A stretch of DNA of 64,000 nt from Cytospora piceicola (lineage: Eukaryota; Ascomycota; Sordariomycetes; Diaporthales; Cytosporaceae), in the NCBI GenBank assembly GCA_023375675.1, contig JALQBC010000015.1, positions 310,001 to 374,000 of the forward strand, given 5' to 3'. A program made the position numbers and the translations under genes. Of the stretch, positions 11,265 through 22,856 are shown piece by piece (position 1 is the first letter of the stretch; each line of letters begins with the position of its first letter). The notes beneath the pieces were generated by a model. That model was not told the origin of the DNA. It ran no database searches and saw only the letters and a list, made by a program, of their open reading frames with translations.

Positions 11265-13040
11265 TTATAGCTTGATTGGCTTGGCTCGCAAACGCTCCCC
11301 GTACTTATAGAACAGTACTGGGAATGGGACAAACGCCAACGCAAGGAACCCGAGTAAGGTATTTCCCCAGCCGTAGCCCAACGTCTTGTACATGGCTGGA
11401 CCGGCCAGCGGCAGGAAGGTGCTGAAGAGAAATCGCAGGAGGTTATTGGCTCCCAGAGCTGATGCGGCAGCCTGTGAGCCGAAAAGATCCACAAGGTAGA
11501 GCTGTGCGGGCATCTGCCAAGCCAACTTAGCAAGAACCAATAACCAGCAACCAGCTCGATCGGTGACTGAGAGTGTCTGGCCACTGAGGAGGAGATGCTC
11601 ACCAGAACGAAGAAGGCGCCAAAGCCGATCATACCAGTCCCAATTATGGGAACTATCCAGTGCACTTTGTAGTCGGCAGTCCATCCGTACATGAAGAGTC
11701 CAAGGCCGACGAACGGACTAAACCAGATCATCAGAAGCAGGCGGTGTTCGGGTTTAGCGGTTTGGACGCCGTCGGCTCTCATGCGTGACTGTTGTATCCG
11801 GTCGCCAAAGGTGCGGAAAAACGCCATGGCTACGACGAGAGCCACACCCAGCCCCAGATATGTGAGGCCAGAAACGTTGGTGCTGAACCCATACTGACCT
11901 TCAAAGACATCAGTGAAAGTTGTGAAGAGGAGGTACATTGTTCCAAAGACAAGAGCCACGTAAATGGAGATAACGAGCAGTATTGGTGATCGGATCAGAA
12001 GCTTCGAGGGCCGAACCAACGCTGCGATGAGAACTTGGCTGGGCGTAAGGCGGTGTTGGGTCATCTTGGATCGTAGATCAGGGTTTCCGGTAGAGGCTCG
12101 GAGGTGAGATGCCTTGGACTCCAGGAGAGTCTTTGGATGCGTTTCACGCATGAAGACGGCGGCCGTAACATATATTGCTCCACCAAGGATGGCCAACAGC
12201 CAGAACGTCCAGCGCCAGCCTAGTCCACCGGCAGTAAAGCCTCCAATGACGGGACCGAGAACCTACGAGTTAAATTAGGGTCTCAATCTTCGGCGAGGAA
12301 AAGGTAAGAACAGAGGCCGGGGAGTTTTCATCACACGTACCGGTCCTGTAAGGGGACCTAGACTGAATAGGGCCATCGCAAGGGACCTAGCCTCGGGGCG
12401 AGTGATATCGGCGATCGTAGCACCACCGAGGGCCATAGGTGTTCCACCTATACACCCTGATATAAACCGGAAGACCATGAATTGAGCAATGGTATGACTC
12501 AGGGCACAACCGACCACAAAAGCGAGAAAAACCACATTTGAGGCATGGTAAACGGGAAGGCGCCCATAGGTCTCACTGAGTGGCGATATGAACATGGGTC
12601 CGATCGCCAGTCCAAGGACATAAATGGTCACGGCAAGCGTGTTGAGTACTGGTGAGGTAACATGGAGTTCGGCGACAAGGTCGTTGATTCCTGGCACACA
12701 CATGGTCGGTGCCATGTTTCTGCGGTAAAAAGGCGTTAGGTGACCACGAGTCCATGACCGAAGGATATCTAATACAGATTTGTATTTGGTGTAGGGAGGG
12801 GGACAGCAGGTGTATGTTGATTCCTTACGTGACCAGAGCGAACAGAGACACCATGATAACATGTGCCCATTTCTTTTGGTTGGGCCAGTTCTGAGGGTTC
12901 ACAACATCTTGCGGCCCATCCCAGTCGACGATGTTTGTGTCTTCGACCTTGTGGTCCAACTCCACTGGGTTCATGTTGGAACTCGACGCAATAGCGCCTG
13001 GGCTGGACACCGTGTCGGAACTGACTTCTGCCTTGGACAT
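11265..13040 (-). CDS. MFS multidrug-type exporter, DHA1 (12-TM) family (499 aa)
   Basis: Four exons, complement(join(11265..11513, 11603..12262, 12341..12719, 12829..13040)), all GT-AG and in frame. A soluble N-tail with WDGPQDVVNPQNWPNQKKW, the standard pre-TM1 motif of fungal DHA1 transporters, is followed by 12 predicted hydrophobic segments. SPLSETYGRLPVY is the loop 2-3 signature. LGPVIGGFTAGGLGWRWTFW is motif C (antiporter signature) with the following helix. The C-half has MPAQLYLVDLF and AASALGANNLLR. The length is normal for a proton antiporter exporting drugs, mycotoxins or metabolites at the plasma membrane. The last acceptor could lie 12 nt upstream (TTGCTAAG), which would add four residues. 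It is divergently placed from the Zn2Cys6 gene that starts near 13995, so it is plausibly that regulator's target. Confidence 0.9.
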
Positions 13041-13994
13041 TTTGTTGAATGGGTTCAGTAACAAAAAGATAGAGATGCGCTGTTGAGGATTAAAAACAAA
13101 ATATTTAAAAAAAGGCCTGTGATATAAACACTGTTGCAACTTGGGTAATTATACCGAGGAGTCTCAACAAGCTATATAAGTAGTGGGTGACGGTGGGTGC
13201 AAATTGACATTTAAATCTAATCACCACGTTAAAGGCACAATCATTCAGTGACAGGCATGGACGGCTCGAGTGCAGCACCCTTTTCCCTGTAGTATTTCCA
13301 ACCATGGTCACAACATTTGAAGCGAAGCGGCGGTTAGATGTGAGCCATTCTCCGATGTCCGAAAGAATCTCGAGGCAGGTGGGGACATAACCTGGCATGG
13401 CGTGGCATGGCATAGCATTACAGACATGAAATCCAAGACACCCGTGGGGAACAAGAGACTGCCCTGCCCTGTTCGGACCTGGATATCAGATGCCCGGAGG
13501 AAAGCGGTCGTCGGGCTGGTCACGGAGATAGCTGGTGTAGGTGAAATCCTTCGGACGGTCGGGGCATTGTGTACTTGCTATTGGTTGATGCTTCACCTAA
13601 GTAAGTAGATACATTGGTACACCTGGATAGCACCAACACATGTATACTACAGTATGTACCTAGGTAGATCGCGCCTATATGCAGCACCCCATTGTGACAG
13701 TACACGGCACCACCTAAGCCACGCTCAATTTATCTATAGACGTAGTGTAGGCTCAAGTACCTGTAGACCCAAGTGCTGTGGGGGCGGATTAAGGACCCAC
13801 TTTGTCTGCGGCTTACCATTCCTTTGACGAATTGACTTCTTCCCTTGCAAGCCGTTGGCTGTCATCCCATCGCGGATACCAGTTGACTTTCCTAAGATTG
13901 CACCGGGAAAGGGGCATTTATGACAGCTAGATCATTACTTGACCAGGCATACGGACAGGCTGTTGAACCTCTGAAACCTTGCGAATTCGTCGTC
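13041..13994. promoter_or_regulatory. Divergent promoter region, MFS exporter / Zn2Cys6 regulator
   Basis: A 0.95 kb spacer between two divergently transcribed genes, probably holding both promoters. CGG/CCG triplets of the type bound by Zn2Cys6 proteins occur singly and close together, for example TCTCCGATGTCCG near 13349 and CGGACGGTCGG near 13553. A TACCTAGGTA repeat lies near 13657. Specific operators cannot be assigned from sequence alone. Confidence 0.4.
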
Positions 13995-16699
13995 ATGTCG
14001 ACCGTGGCAGCTGGACCGCCATCTCAGGAGGAGAACATCGTGCGTGACGATATTGAGGTCGAGGCAGACATACAGAGTGAGGCACAGGCTGTCAACGAGG
14101 CCTTGTGCTCCTTTGCTGGCCCCGGATCTTCACGGCCTCGTCCTCGCCCAAGTACCAGACCAGGTCGTCCTCGGGAGAAGGCGCAACTATCATGCCATTT
14201 ATGCCGACAACGCAAGTAAGTCGGGACCCCGAGACCCAGCACGACGCCTCTCTTAGGCTATTTGGCTGGCTTGTAAACCCAATCATGGCAATGCACATGG
14301 AGATCTATTAGTGAATCAGGCTGACGTATCTCCTGATGCTTTGTCAAGAACACGGTGCGATCGCCAGCAACCTTGTTCTACCTGCGCGTCGCGCAACTTA
14401 GTGTGTAGTTATGCCCCTGACAAGCGTTCGACCCCGATACTCCCTAAAGCGGGGCCGGACGCAGTCCTCGCAATGCACGACCGCCTAGTGCAGCTGGAAC
14501 GTCTGGTTATGCATGCTAGCCAGACACCGGCAAGGGAGTCTGCATCTCAGGTACCACCTGGTACCCAGGCAGGGCTCATGGCTGCTGAGACGATCCGGAG
14601 TCTTGCACCCGATGGCCCGAGTCCGGTCCTCGGGAAACCTATGGATGAGAACTCCGAGTGCGGTTCCATGCGTATAAGTGGCTCGGAGGTTCACTACGTC
14701 AACGGCGAGCACTGGGCTGCGATTTTGGACAATATAGCGGACCTGAAGGACCACTTGGACCGAGAAGAAGGGCTAAGGTTGGCGAATAGTCCGGGTGGGA
14801 GATCAATCAATATCGGCGCCTATCAAGGCGGCGGCAATACGGGAGCGTTGCTGCTGTATGGGTGTCGACCGCTGGCTTCACGAGAGCAGGCTCTTGCCTC
14901 GCTGCCGCCTAAGGAATCTGTGGACCGCTACATCTCGCGATACTTTAATCGCGTCGATTTGGTCGCCTCTTGTCGGTTTCATTCCTTCCAATACGAACCT
15001 CATTCTGAAATTAGTAGCTGACGATTGCCACTGATCAGCGGCTGTCCATGGGCCAACCTTTCTTCGCGAGGCAAGCAACTGAGTGCCTTGGTCGCCTGAC
15101 ATTCTAAAATAGCCACTGTGCTGACAATATCAATCTAGTATGAAGCCTTCTGGCTTGACCCATCGCGTGTCCCAGTCATGTGGATTGGCCTCCTGTTCGG
15201 TATGATCTGCCTGGCCGTTATGGCCTCGGATGCGTCTGATTCTAGGCCCGGCGATCACGTGGAGCAGCAGCGTTTACAAATCGAACTATACCGCGAAAAG
15301 ATTGTCCAATGCCTTATTATGGGCGAGTATACGAAGTCGGGCCCTTATGTCCTCGAGACTGTTGTCCATTATGTCTACGTCGAGATGCTATCTAGTTCCG
15401 ATTCGTCGAAGGACCTCTGGTACCTGCTCGCACTAGAAGTAAATCTTGCTAAGCGAATGGGCTATCACCGTGATCCTAGCCATTTCTCGGGCTTTACAAT
15501 ACTCCAGGGTGAGATGCGGCGTCGGCTGTGGGTTACGGTCTTGCTAGGCGATATACTCATTTCCAGTCAGATGGGTATGCCACGGATGATTGCGGGTTGG
15601 CAATATGACACGGCCGAGCCGCGAAACCTATATGATACCGACCTCGACCTCGACCTCGACAGAACACAAGTCACAGATCTGCCCCCAGCGCGTCCTGAGA
15701 CCGAACATACCACAGCCCTCGGCGTGATCGCAAGAAGTCGGATCTTAGCGGCCCTCGGCATAGTCTCAGATCTGACCGTTACCACTATGCCCGTCAGCTA
15801 TGCGGAGGTTATGCGAGTGGATAAGACTTTGCACGAGGCGGTAGAGAATATCCCACCGCCGCTGAAGATGAGGCCTATATCTGCTAGCATAACCGACTCT
15901 CCGCAGCTTATCATGTCTCGTCTGTTCCTGGCCCATATGTTTTATAAGGGCCAGATGATGTTGCACCGACGCTTGTTGCATGCACCAGCGGATAAAGCAA
16001 CCTACTCGCACAAGTCCTGTCTGGAAGCTGCTTTGGGCACTTTGCAGATACAACACATCCTCGACGAGGAGACTTATCCAGGGGGCCAGCTCGATATAAT
16101 GCGCTGGCGCATCTCATCTATCATGAATCACCAATTCTTAACAGCGACTGTGATACTGTGCATCCTTCTGCAGCGTGGTCAAACTATGGAGCGCGGAGAT
16201 GAGATCAAGGCGGCTCTACGCACGACGAGGGCTATCTGGATGCGAAGCAGTCCCAGCTCCCGCGAGGCGCAGAAGGGCGTTGAGACTGTGAGTATTGTCT
16301 TGGCTAAAACGAACGTCGAATCGACACACGGAGATCCTCCCAATACGTACGCAGAGGACAGCATGCACTCAGAACAAGCCGATTCTGCGAGTCCGGCTGC
16401 CGTAACCCATGCTGCGAACAATGCTGGCAGCAGCGACAAGGTGGAAAGCTATCAGCCCGAGGACATATTCCAGGGCACAGTGGGCCAGTTTGAACGTAAG
16501 TATTGCCCTCATCACTAGTTCATCATACCATCCCATATCATCTAGAAGTATATGACTTACACTTGGCCATTTTACAGCTGGCACCTCTTCCATGCCCGGC
16601 CTCTTTTGGAACGACCAACTTGATCCGGATACCAGCTTTCGTCTAGAGCCTTTCGAGGGCAATGTGACGCTTGATGAATGGATGGTGATGAACGGGTGA
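13995..16699 (+). CDS. Zn2Cys6 fungal-specific transcription factor (784 aa)
   Basis: Five exons, join(13995..14215, 14349..14971, 15039..15070, 15139..16495, 16578..16699), all in frame. The zinc cluster is split by intron 1 after CHLCRQRK and matches C-x2-C-x6-C-x5-C-x2-C-x6-C exactly (residues about 67-93). A short coiled-coil-like linker (LVQLERLVMH) follows, then the fungal_trans middle homology region: VDRYISRYF, VHGPTFLRE, YEAFWLDPSRVPVMWIGLLF, and later RRRLWVTVLLGD. The C-terminus has PGLFWNDQLDPDTSF and an acidic end. Exon 3 is only 32 nt, and the intron after it starts with GC (GCAAGC...TAG), the GC-AG class. Intron 2 starts GTCGGT, a weak donor. An upstream in-frame ATG at 13920 would add 25 residues. 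It probably controls the divergent MFS exporter and acts in the nucleus. Confidence 0.88.
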
Positions 16700-17709
16700 G
16701 GTCGTTTCCAGCTCTTTGCATAGTTTGGACACACGTTCTCCATCTCCGGAGACATCGTCTCCTTGGGTCTAGAGGGAGAGCACTGGATGGCACGAAGAGG
16801 TGGTAGTCCCTGTACTAAGCTCACGATATAGAATGGTGAGGGAGATGAGTGTAATTACCATAGGTAAATGGGTGCAATTGTTTAATATTAAAGGTAATAA
16901 CAAAGTTAATAAGCCTAAGCCCTGGAGTGTAGGTGACTGTGTGGGCCTCGTAGAATTAAATATACCAGTTGACCGATTACTAGTAGCTACTACATGTAGA
17001 ATCTTAAATATAACTCTCAGTGAGGAACATACGCGCTCACTGTCAATGACTCCGAAAATCAAGCAACAGGCTATTTCAAAACGACAGCCATAAGAGCGGT
17101 TTCTCCCCTTCTGATATAAAATGCTCAGGAACTCCCATCATCTGGAGGAGCCCGTGGAGTGATTCTCGTGTATTGTTACTGTGGATGGCTTCCAGCTTAT
17201 CAAAATCCTTTATAGTATTTTTGAAAGATCCGGGGTATGTCTTCACGTCTTTCCATGAAGTGTCAAATCTTCCGCCTCGACCCTTCTACATTGGGGTAAC
17301 TGAGGGCAACCTCAGGAGTGGTTGAATTGAGAAACGGGGTTATTGTGACCAAGTTTCCCAAAGCAAGGTATAGCCAAACCCATCATGTCTGCTTCAAGCT
17401 CTTATGTGATTACGCCTTAGGGGTTATCAAGACAAGGACAGCAACAGGAGATTTCATCAGCTCATTGATTTCGATGATTATTCTGCTGGATGTGCTATCA
17501 AAGACTATACACGCTCCTTTTGCTTCGTTCACTCGTCAATCATCATGAGACTTCTCGTGTATAGAAGCATTCCCACCCAATTTTCCAACCACTATCGACC
17601 CCAGTTTTCGGCAGCAGGACCGAAACGTAACACGGACTGCGTTAAAACCAATGAACGCCTCCCGTAATGCAAATGCCAAACGAAAACACTTTCTAGTCAA
17701 AGAGGACTC
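16700..17709. other. Intergenic, AT-rich, no gene seen
   Basis: Spacer between the convergent ends of the regulator gene and the X325-like gene. The part at 16830-17000 is AT-rich with TTAATA-like words. Frames are short and lack domains. Poly(A) signals of both genes should lie here. Confidence 0.55.
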
Positions 17710-18471
17710 CTACAGCACAAGATCAGCCCCAAGGAGACTTGCCACAGCCACTACGGCCAGGCTAGCAGCGAGCCCGCCCAACGACGGTGTCAGCCCAGAT
17801 GCCATGCTGCTCGAGCTGCTGGAACCGGAAGCACTGGAAGAGGAGGATGTGCCGGAAGTTGTGCCGGAAGTTGTGCTGCTGTCGGAGCCGACAAGGGCGC
17901 TTAGTTTGGCATCAGATGCGAAGGCGGCGGACACGGAGCTGCCGTTGGTACAAGTAGACGTCGGGACACCAGAGCCCGAGACAAATTTCACAGTGGCGCA
18001 CTACAGGAGAGGACAGGTGTCAGTCGTTTTCCCCCCCTCGGAATTTCCCATAGTTCAACCACAGGCCAAACCTACCTGGTACAGCAGCCCGTCGACAGCA
18101 TCAGCCACGACGCCCACGACGCCCTGCTGGCCGACCCAGCTCTCGGGGGCGGCGACGGCCGGCTGGCAGTAGTCGCCGATGCCGGTCTGGGTGAGGATGG
18201 GGAACAGCTGGGTCCAGTTGGACGCCGCGGCGCCGTCGAGGGTGGCGCGGAACAGCCAGCTCGCGGCCGGGTGGCCGAGCTTTAGGGCGATGGGCTCGCC
18301 GCCGACGTGGAACTCGGTGACGGTGTCTGTGGAGAGGTCGACGGCCGGACCGCCGCAGGGGCCCGTGGACTCGGTGTCCTCGTCGAAGGGCCCCACCGCT
18401 GTAGGGGCGTTGAGGTTGAAGTGAGCGGCGGCGAGGGCGGGGAGGAGGAGGAGCAGTCTCAGAGATGGCAT
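17710..18471 (-). CDS. X325/BIM1-like secreted GPI-anchored copper-binding-type protein (228 aa)
   Basis: Two exons, complement(join(17710..18000, 18076..18471)), CAG|GTAGGT...TAG, phase 0. Signal peptide MPSLRLLLLLPALAAA is followed immediately by HFNLNAP, so signal cleavage would expose an N-terminal histidine. This is the arrangement of LPMO-like X325 proteins such as Cryptococcus Bim1. Further family features are GPFDEDTESTGPCGGP, the phrase DYCQP, and four or more cysteines for disulfides. The C-terminus is a Ser/Thr/Gly linker ending in a hydrophobic segment (LAASLAVVAVASLLGADLVL), a GPI-attachment signal. Known family members bind copper and act in copper uptake or at the cell wall, and lack oxidase activity. 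Copper binding here is inferred from the family. Confidence 0.85.
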
Positions 18472-18885
18472 CTTGGCCGTGGGTTGGTCGTCTTGTGATT
18501 ATGGGAGGAAGTGAGGAATATTAAGATCAATTGGGGTCGAAGTATGTGCAAGATGTTGGACTAGACCTGTTTGTTCTGTGGACGTGTTATGGGTATTAAG
18601 ATGAATCAATAAATGAGAGAGAAGTGGACTTGTAAGGTCGCAAGGAAGATGACGGAAGGTAGAAAGAGACCTCGGGAGTCTTAAACCCAACAATTAGAGT
18701 TCCCACGTGGATATGGAAGGAATTGACAATGCTCCATCAGGAACGGTCATCAACTTCCAAGGTTGTGCGAAGGTGGCCTTGCAGTATGTACTGACAATGA
18801 GCAGATTTCAAGGGGTTCAAGACGGGGTGGGCGAAACTGCCCAGGTACCTAAGGTATACATAAGACGCAGTAGAGATCTCAGGCT

Positions 18886-18937
18886 TGCCTAGGTACACGT
18901 ACCTACTTAGTAGGTACCTATTGAGTACCTAGGTAGT
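18886..18937. repeat. TACCTAGGTA palindromic cluster
   Basis: Several overlapping copies of CCTAGGTA/TACCTA, including GAGTACCTAGGTAG, each self-complementary. The sequence lies between genes only. Confidence 0.7.
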
Positions 18938-19364
18938 ATCGGAGCTAAGCCGAGGCCAGGGTTGTGTGCGTGCCTCTTCCACTTGGGCGATGTTCCCACA
19001 TGGAAAGCAGTCAGCCGCCAAAAGAGGCGATATATACTCGAGTGCATGGGTACCTCAGTATAAAACAAAAATAGGCACGAATTGGCGATGTTCCTAGGTA
19101 GGAAGATGAGCAAGTTTACGGGTACGGTACTTTAAACATGCTCATAGGGCCTCTTGTGTACTAAGTATCAGCCACGGGACCAAGCTGATGGGTCCCCGGG
19201 CGGAGAGGCCCAGGGGTCGGAGAGGGAGGGGGCGGGCGGTTTCTTGCATCTCAAACATGCCCCATCAACGTTGTAATTACCTTTGAACAACCAGATGGAA
19301 TGCATGCAAGCTTTAGGCTATGATGCCAGTGTGGCGGGAAGTGGGCGTTTTGACACTGCACTGG

Positions 19365-19410
19365 ATAGGTAGGTACTAAGTAGGTAGGTAGGTAGGTAGG
19401 TAGGTACAGT
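19365..19410. repeat. (TAGG)n microsatellite
   Basis: Near-perfect tandem TAGG run of about nine units with one interruption (TACTAAG) near 19374-19381. Confidence 0.8.
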
Positions 19411-19600
19411 ACCCGTGGACATGAATGAACAGTTCAACTCATGTTCCAAAACCAAGAAAATGAATGAGGGGTCCAGAATGGCATCTCACTCCAATCCTTA
19501 TTCCTGTGGGCCAGGGCTATCAACACGATGTCAACCATTCTTCGACTCTGATCAAGTTGATCATGTTAATTCTGGTAAAGGTAAGTAATACTGTATATAA

Positions 19601-19662
19601 ACCTAGGTATACTGAAGTAGGTACCTACCTACCTACCTGGGTAGGTACCTACCTGGTAGTAA
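19601..19662. repeat. Inverted TACCTA/TAGGTA cluster
   Basis: A TACC-repeat block meets GGGTAGGTACC, giving a local inverted repeat that could form a hairpin. Confidence 0.7.
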
Positions 19663-20086
19663 GCTCGTGTTGTTGTTGAGGATGATGATGATGATGTGAG
19701 GTTGAAGTTGAAAGGGCCATAGCACAAATGGCAGTGGCTCCTCCTCCCCACAGCAGTGCCCAGGCCTGCCAGGTGGTCAATAGGTTCCTGCCGACGATCC
19801 AGGGTCCAGTGGCCACCCGGCCGATCCCAGTCTAGCGGCTGGATACTTGCTCAATTTAGACCTATTGGGGCAAGTCTAAATCTTTTTACAGCGGACCTTC
19901 GGGATGCCCCAGACTTTCACTTGTTCAATTGCTGTTGCACTGACAAGGGTGGAGTTTTGACAGTCGACACCAGTTGAGCATGTTTACCTACCTACTTAAG
20001 TACTCAAGTATCTACGTACTTGAGTACTGGCCAGCGAGATTCTTTGGGCCAACAAGATGCAACCTGTCTCAGGAAGAAAGGTGATC

Positions 20087-20114
20087 CTGACGGCTGACGG
20101 CTGACGGCTGACGG
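20087..20114. repeat. 4 x CTGACGG tandem repeat
   Basis: Four perfect 7-bp copies back to back. Confidence 0.85.
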
Positions 20115-20310
20115 ATTCAGGTTATCTATCATATGGGACATCTGCCCACTCGAGTTGAGACGAGGAAGGAGAGGCATCTGCAGATATCTGCAGATGGTTA
20201 ACAATGAGCGAGTGCATGGGGCGTGGGGCCTCTTTGTATTATGCCGTCTAATCTCCGGAGCACCGCTACCTGAAGCTTGTTGACATCGGGGCTTCTGCAT
20301 TCGGAAGACT

Positions 20311-20363
20311 ACCTGGGTAGTAGGTACCTAAGTAGGCAGCTAGGTAGGTAGGTAGGTAGGTAC
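20311..20363. repeat. TACCTA/TAGG repeat cluster
   Basis: ACCTGGGTAGTAGGTACCTA followed by about five tandem TAGG units at 20341-20362. Confidence 0.7.
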
Positions 20364-20893
20364 ACGGACCAAAGCATCTGTGTTGAGCAAGTTTTCGCCT
20401 CTCTCTCATTGCGACGCGCAGCAGTGTCGCTACCGCATCTTTTCCCAGCTTACGCCTCCAACAGGGGCCTGTGGATTTGGCCACTTATACACACAGACAG
20501 ACACGCATTCCTGACTGACTGAGCCTCGCGGGTGCGTTTGGGGTCAGCATCCCTTACATAGGTGGTTACTAAGCTACCCTCCTTCCCTCTCTGACTGAGT
20601 CGTACACCACCATATGAAACTTCACATCTCTACCAAAGTATTATCGGCTTGGCGGTTTGCAACCTGCTACCTACATACCATTTCCCCTGCTAAATCCGTC
20701 GGTCAAAGACGGTGTGTACAGTCCGCTGTAAAGAACCCAAGCGAGCCGTACTTGGCAGGCCTTGATTCTTCGACACCTCAACCTCGCTGAGGGAGACTAA
20801 GTTGTCGTTCGCCTGGCCCAGATATTTTGAGGCCTTGAACATACCCGACCCCGCCACTTCGAGGCTACTTTGCGCCAGGAACAGACCGTCAGA

Positions 20894-22856
20894 ATGGATA
20901 TGTCTGGTGGGGGTATGGGCACTAGCCTCTTCCAGGTCGAAAATATGGCCCTGGCACGGGCATATTGGTATCTCATCGCCGGAGTGTTGGGCCTCTTCTT
21001 CGCTGTGCGCGTCGTCAACCTCCTACAAAGGCGTATCAGGTAAGTCAGGATGCCAGGTCCCGATCACGATCGAATGCAGCAGCAGCAATCTTTTTCTAAT
21101 TCATGACAGGTTACGGAGTTGCTCTTCCTCATCTATCCAGTTCCCAACAAAACCGACAGGGCCAATATCACAAGCTTGGGCAACAGCAACCGCCATCGGC
21201 CGTGAGACTAGCTATCCTCAACTATACGTGCCCACACGCTTTCTGTCATGGCTGACGCCTCCGCCCATGGGCCGTGTCATGGTCCTGCTTGTCTACTGGG
21301 CCGTTGTGATCTACATGGCGACTGATGGGGCCATCGTCAAGGATGCCTATTTCTGGGAGCGTATTGGCTTTCGTAATGCCTGGGTGACAGTGACCCAGGT
21401 CCCCTTCCTCTACCTGTTGGCTTCCAAGAGCAGCGTCCTTGGCGCCATTGCCGGCAGCAGCTACGAGAGGCTTAACTGGCTGCACCGATGGGTGGCCCGC
21501 ACCATGTTTGTCACGGCCTCGCTGCATGGGTGGCACTTTTACTCCGAATACCAGCGCTCGGGGATCGTCAGCGATATGATCACCATGATGCCCATGATAA
21601 AGTACGGACTTTCCGCCTGGGGCTTGTTGCTGTGGGCAAATGTATCGACCCTGGCGCCCCTTCGGCGTTGGAACTATGAAGTGTTTGTTGCACAGCACAT
21701 GTTGACGTGGATCTTCTTCCTTTATGTTATCTATGTCCACGTTCCTGTATATGCGCGATACAACGTCTGGTTCGCCATAGCCGCTCTTTGCTTCGATCGC
21801 TTCTGTCGGACTGTCCTACTCGTGTGGCACAACGTCAAATTCCGGCCAAACCGGTCCCGATGCAAGGGCGGACAGCGGATCGGCCACCAAGCTCAAATCC
21901 GTGCTGTGGGCGAGGATACCACCGTCGTCACAATCAAGGACGTACACTTCTCCTGGCGGGCGGGTCAGCACTTGTATCTGTGGATGCCAAAGATCGGTCT
22001 CTCTGACCACCACCCATACACCATTGCCTGTGCTCACAGCCTGCCTGATGTATGCGTCTGCAACAGCATCCAGCTCATCGTGAGGAAACACGAGGGCTTC
22101 TCGCGCAGGCTTTACAGTTATGCAAAGAAGATGCAAGCCTCCGGAAACAAGGAAACAGTGTCGGCTTTTATCACGGGACCATATGGCCTTCCTCCGCTGT
22201 GGGATATATACGAGACGCTGGTACTCATCTCAGCTTCTACAGGCGCCAGCTTCACACTACCGATCCTGGAAAGCGTCCTGCAGTCGGATCAAAAGACACT
22301 GTGCACGAAGCGGGTAGACTTTCTGCTTGCGGCGAAGAAGGGCGACGAGATCGACTACTACGTACAGCGGTTACATGCGATGGTCGACAAGGCGGCCGAG
22401 GTGGGAATTGAGCTGAAGGTCCATGTTCACGTTACTCAGGGGCCACCCATCGCAACCCTGGTGAACCAAACCGAAAGCAACGAGAAGCTCGCCGCTACAT
22501 CCTCCTCGTCCTCCCAGTCCGCAGCCGGGTCACCATCCAACCGCGGGAACATCAGCAAGTCCGGGCCAGGGCCCGTGGACATCGAGAAACAGGCCGGCCA
22601 GGTCGGAGGCAGGCCTGGCAGCTCCGCGAGCAGCGACTCCCAAGTCCACCGCTCGGGCTCGAGACCGAACATCGAGGCGTTCATCAGGGACCCGGTCGAG
22701 GCTACGGGCGGGGAGACGTCGGTGGTGGTGTGCGGAGGGAGGTCGCTGGTTGCGACGGCCAGGAACTGCGTGGCGAAACTGAGTGACGAGCGCGCGGTGC
22801 ATAAGGGGACGGGGGCGCAGGGAATACATTTGCATGTCGAGGAATACTGCTTCTGA
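20894..22856 (+). CDS. Ferric/cupric reductase transmembrane component, FRE family (630 aa)
   Basis: Two exons, join(20894..21039, 21110..22856), CAG|GTAAGT...ACAG, phase 2. The ATG at 20894 begins MDMSGGGMGTS. Hydrophobic segments begin at about residue 24 (YWYLIAGVLGLFFAV). The ferric-reductase core carries two pairs of likely heme-ligand histidines: WLHRW and TASLHGWHFY, then VAQHML and IYVHVPVY. The FAD site is HHPYTIA (about residue 350), and the NADPH site is ITGPYGLPP plus VVVCGG near the end. A Ser-rich insert of about 90 residues lies before the final strand. It moves electrons from cytosolic NADPH across the membrane to extracellular Fe(III) or Cu(II), feeding high-affinity uptake. 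Length and order are normal for the family. The substrate metal cannot be told from sequence. Confidence 0.92.

Larger units (their letters stand above)
18472..20893. other. Intergenic, richest in TACCTA repeats
   Basis: Divergent spacer upstream of both the X325-like gene and the ferric reductase gene. No gene is seen. It holds at least five TAGGTA/TACCTA clusters and a 4 x 7 bp tandem repeat. The last 300 bp include the probable 5' UTR of the ferric reductase gene. Confidence 0.6.
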
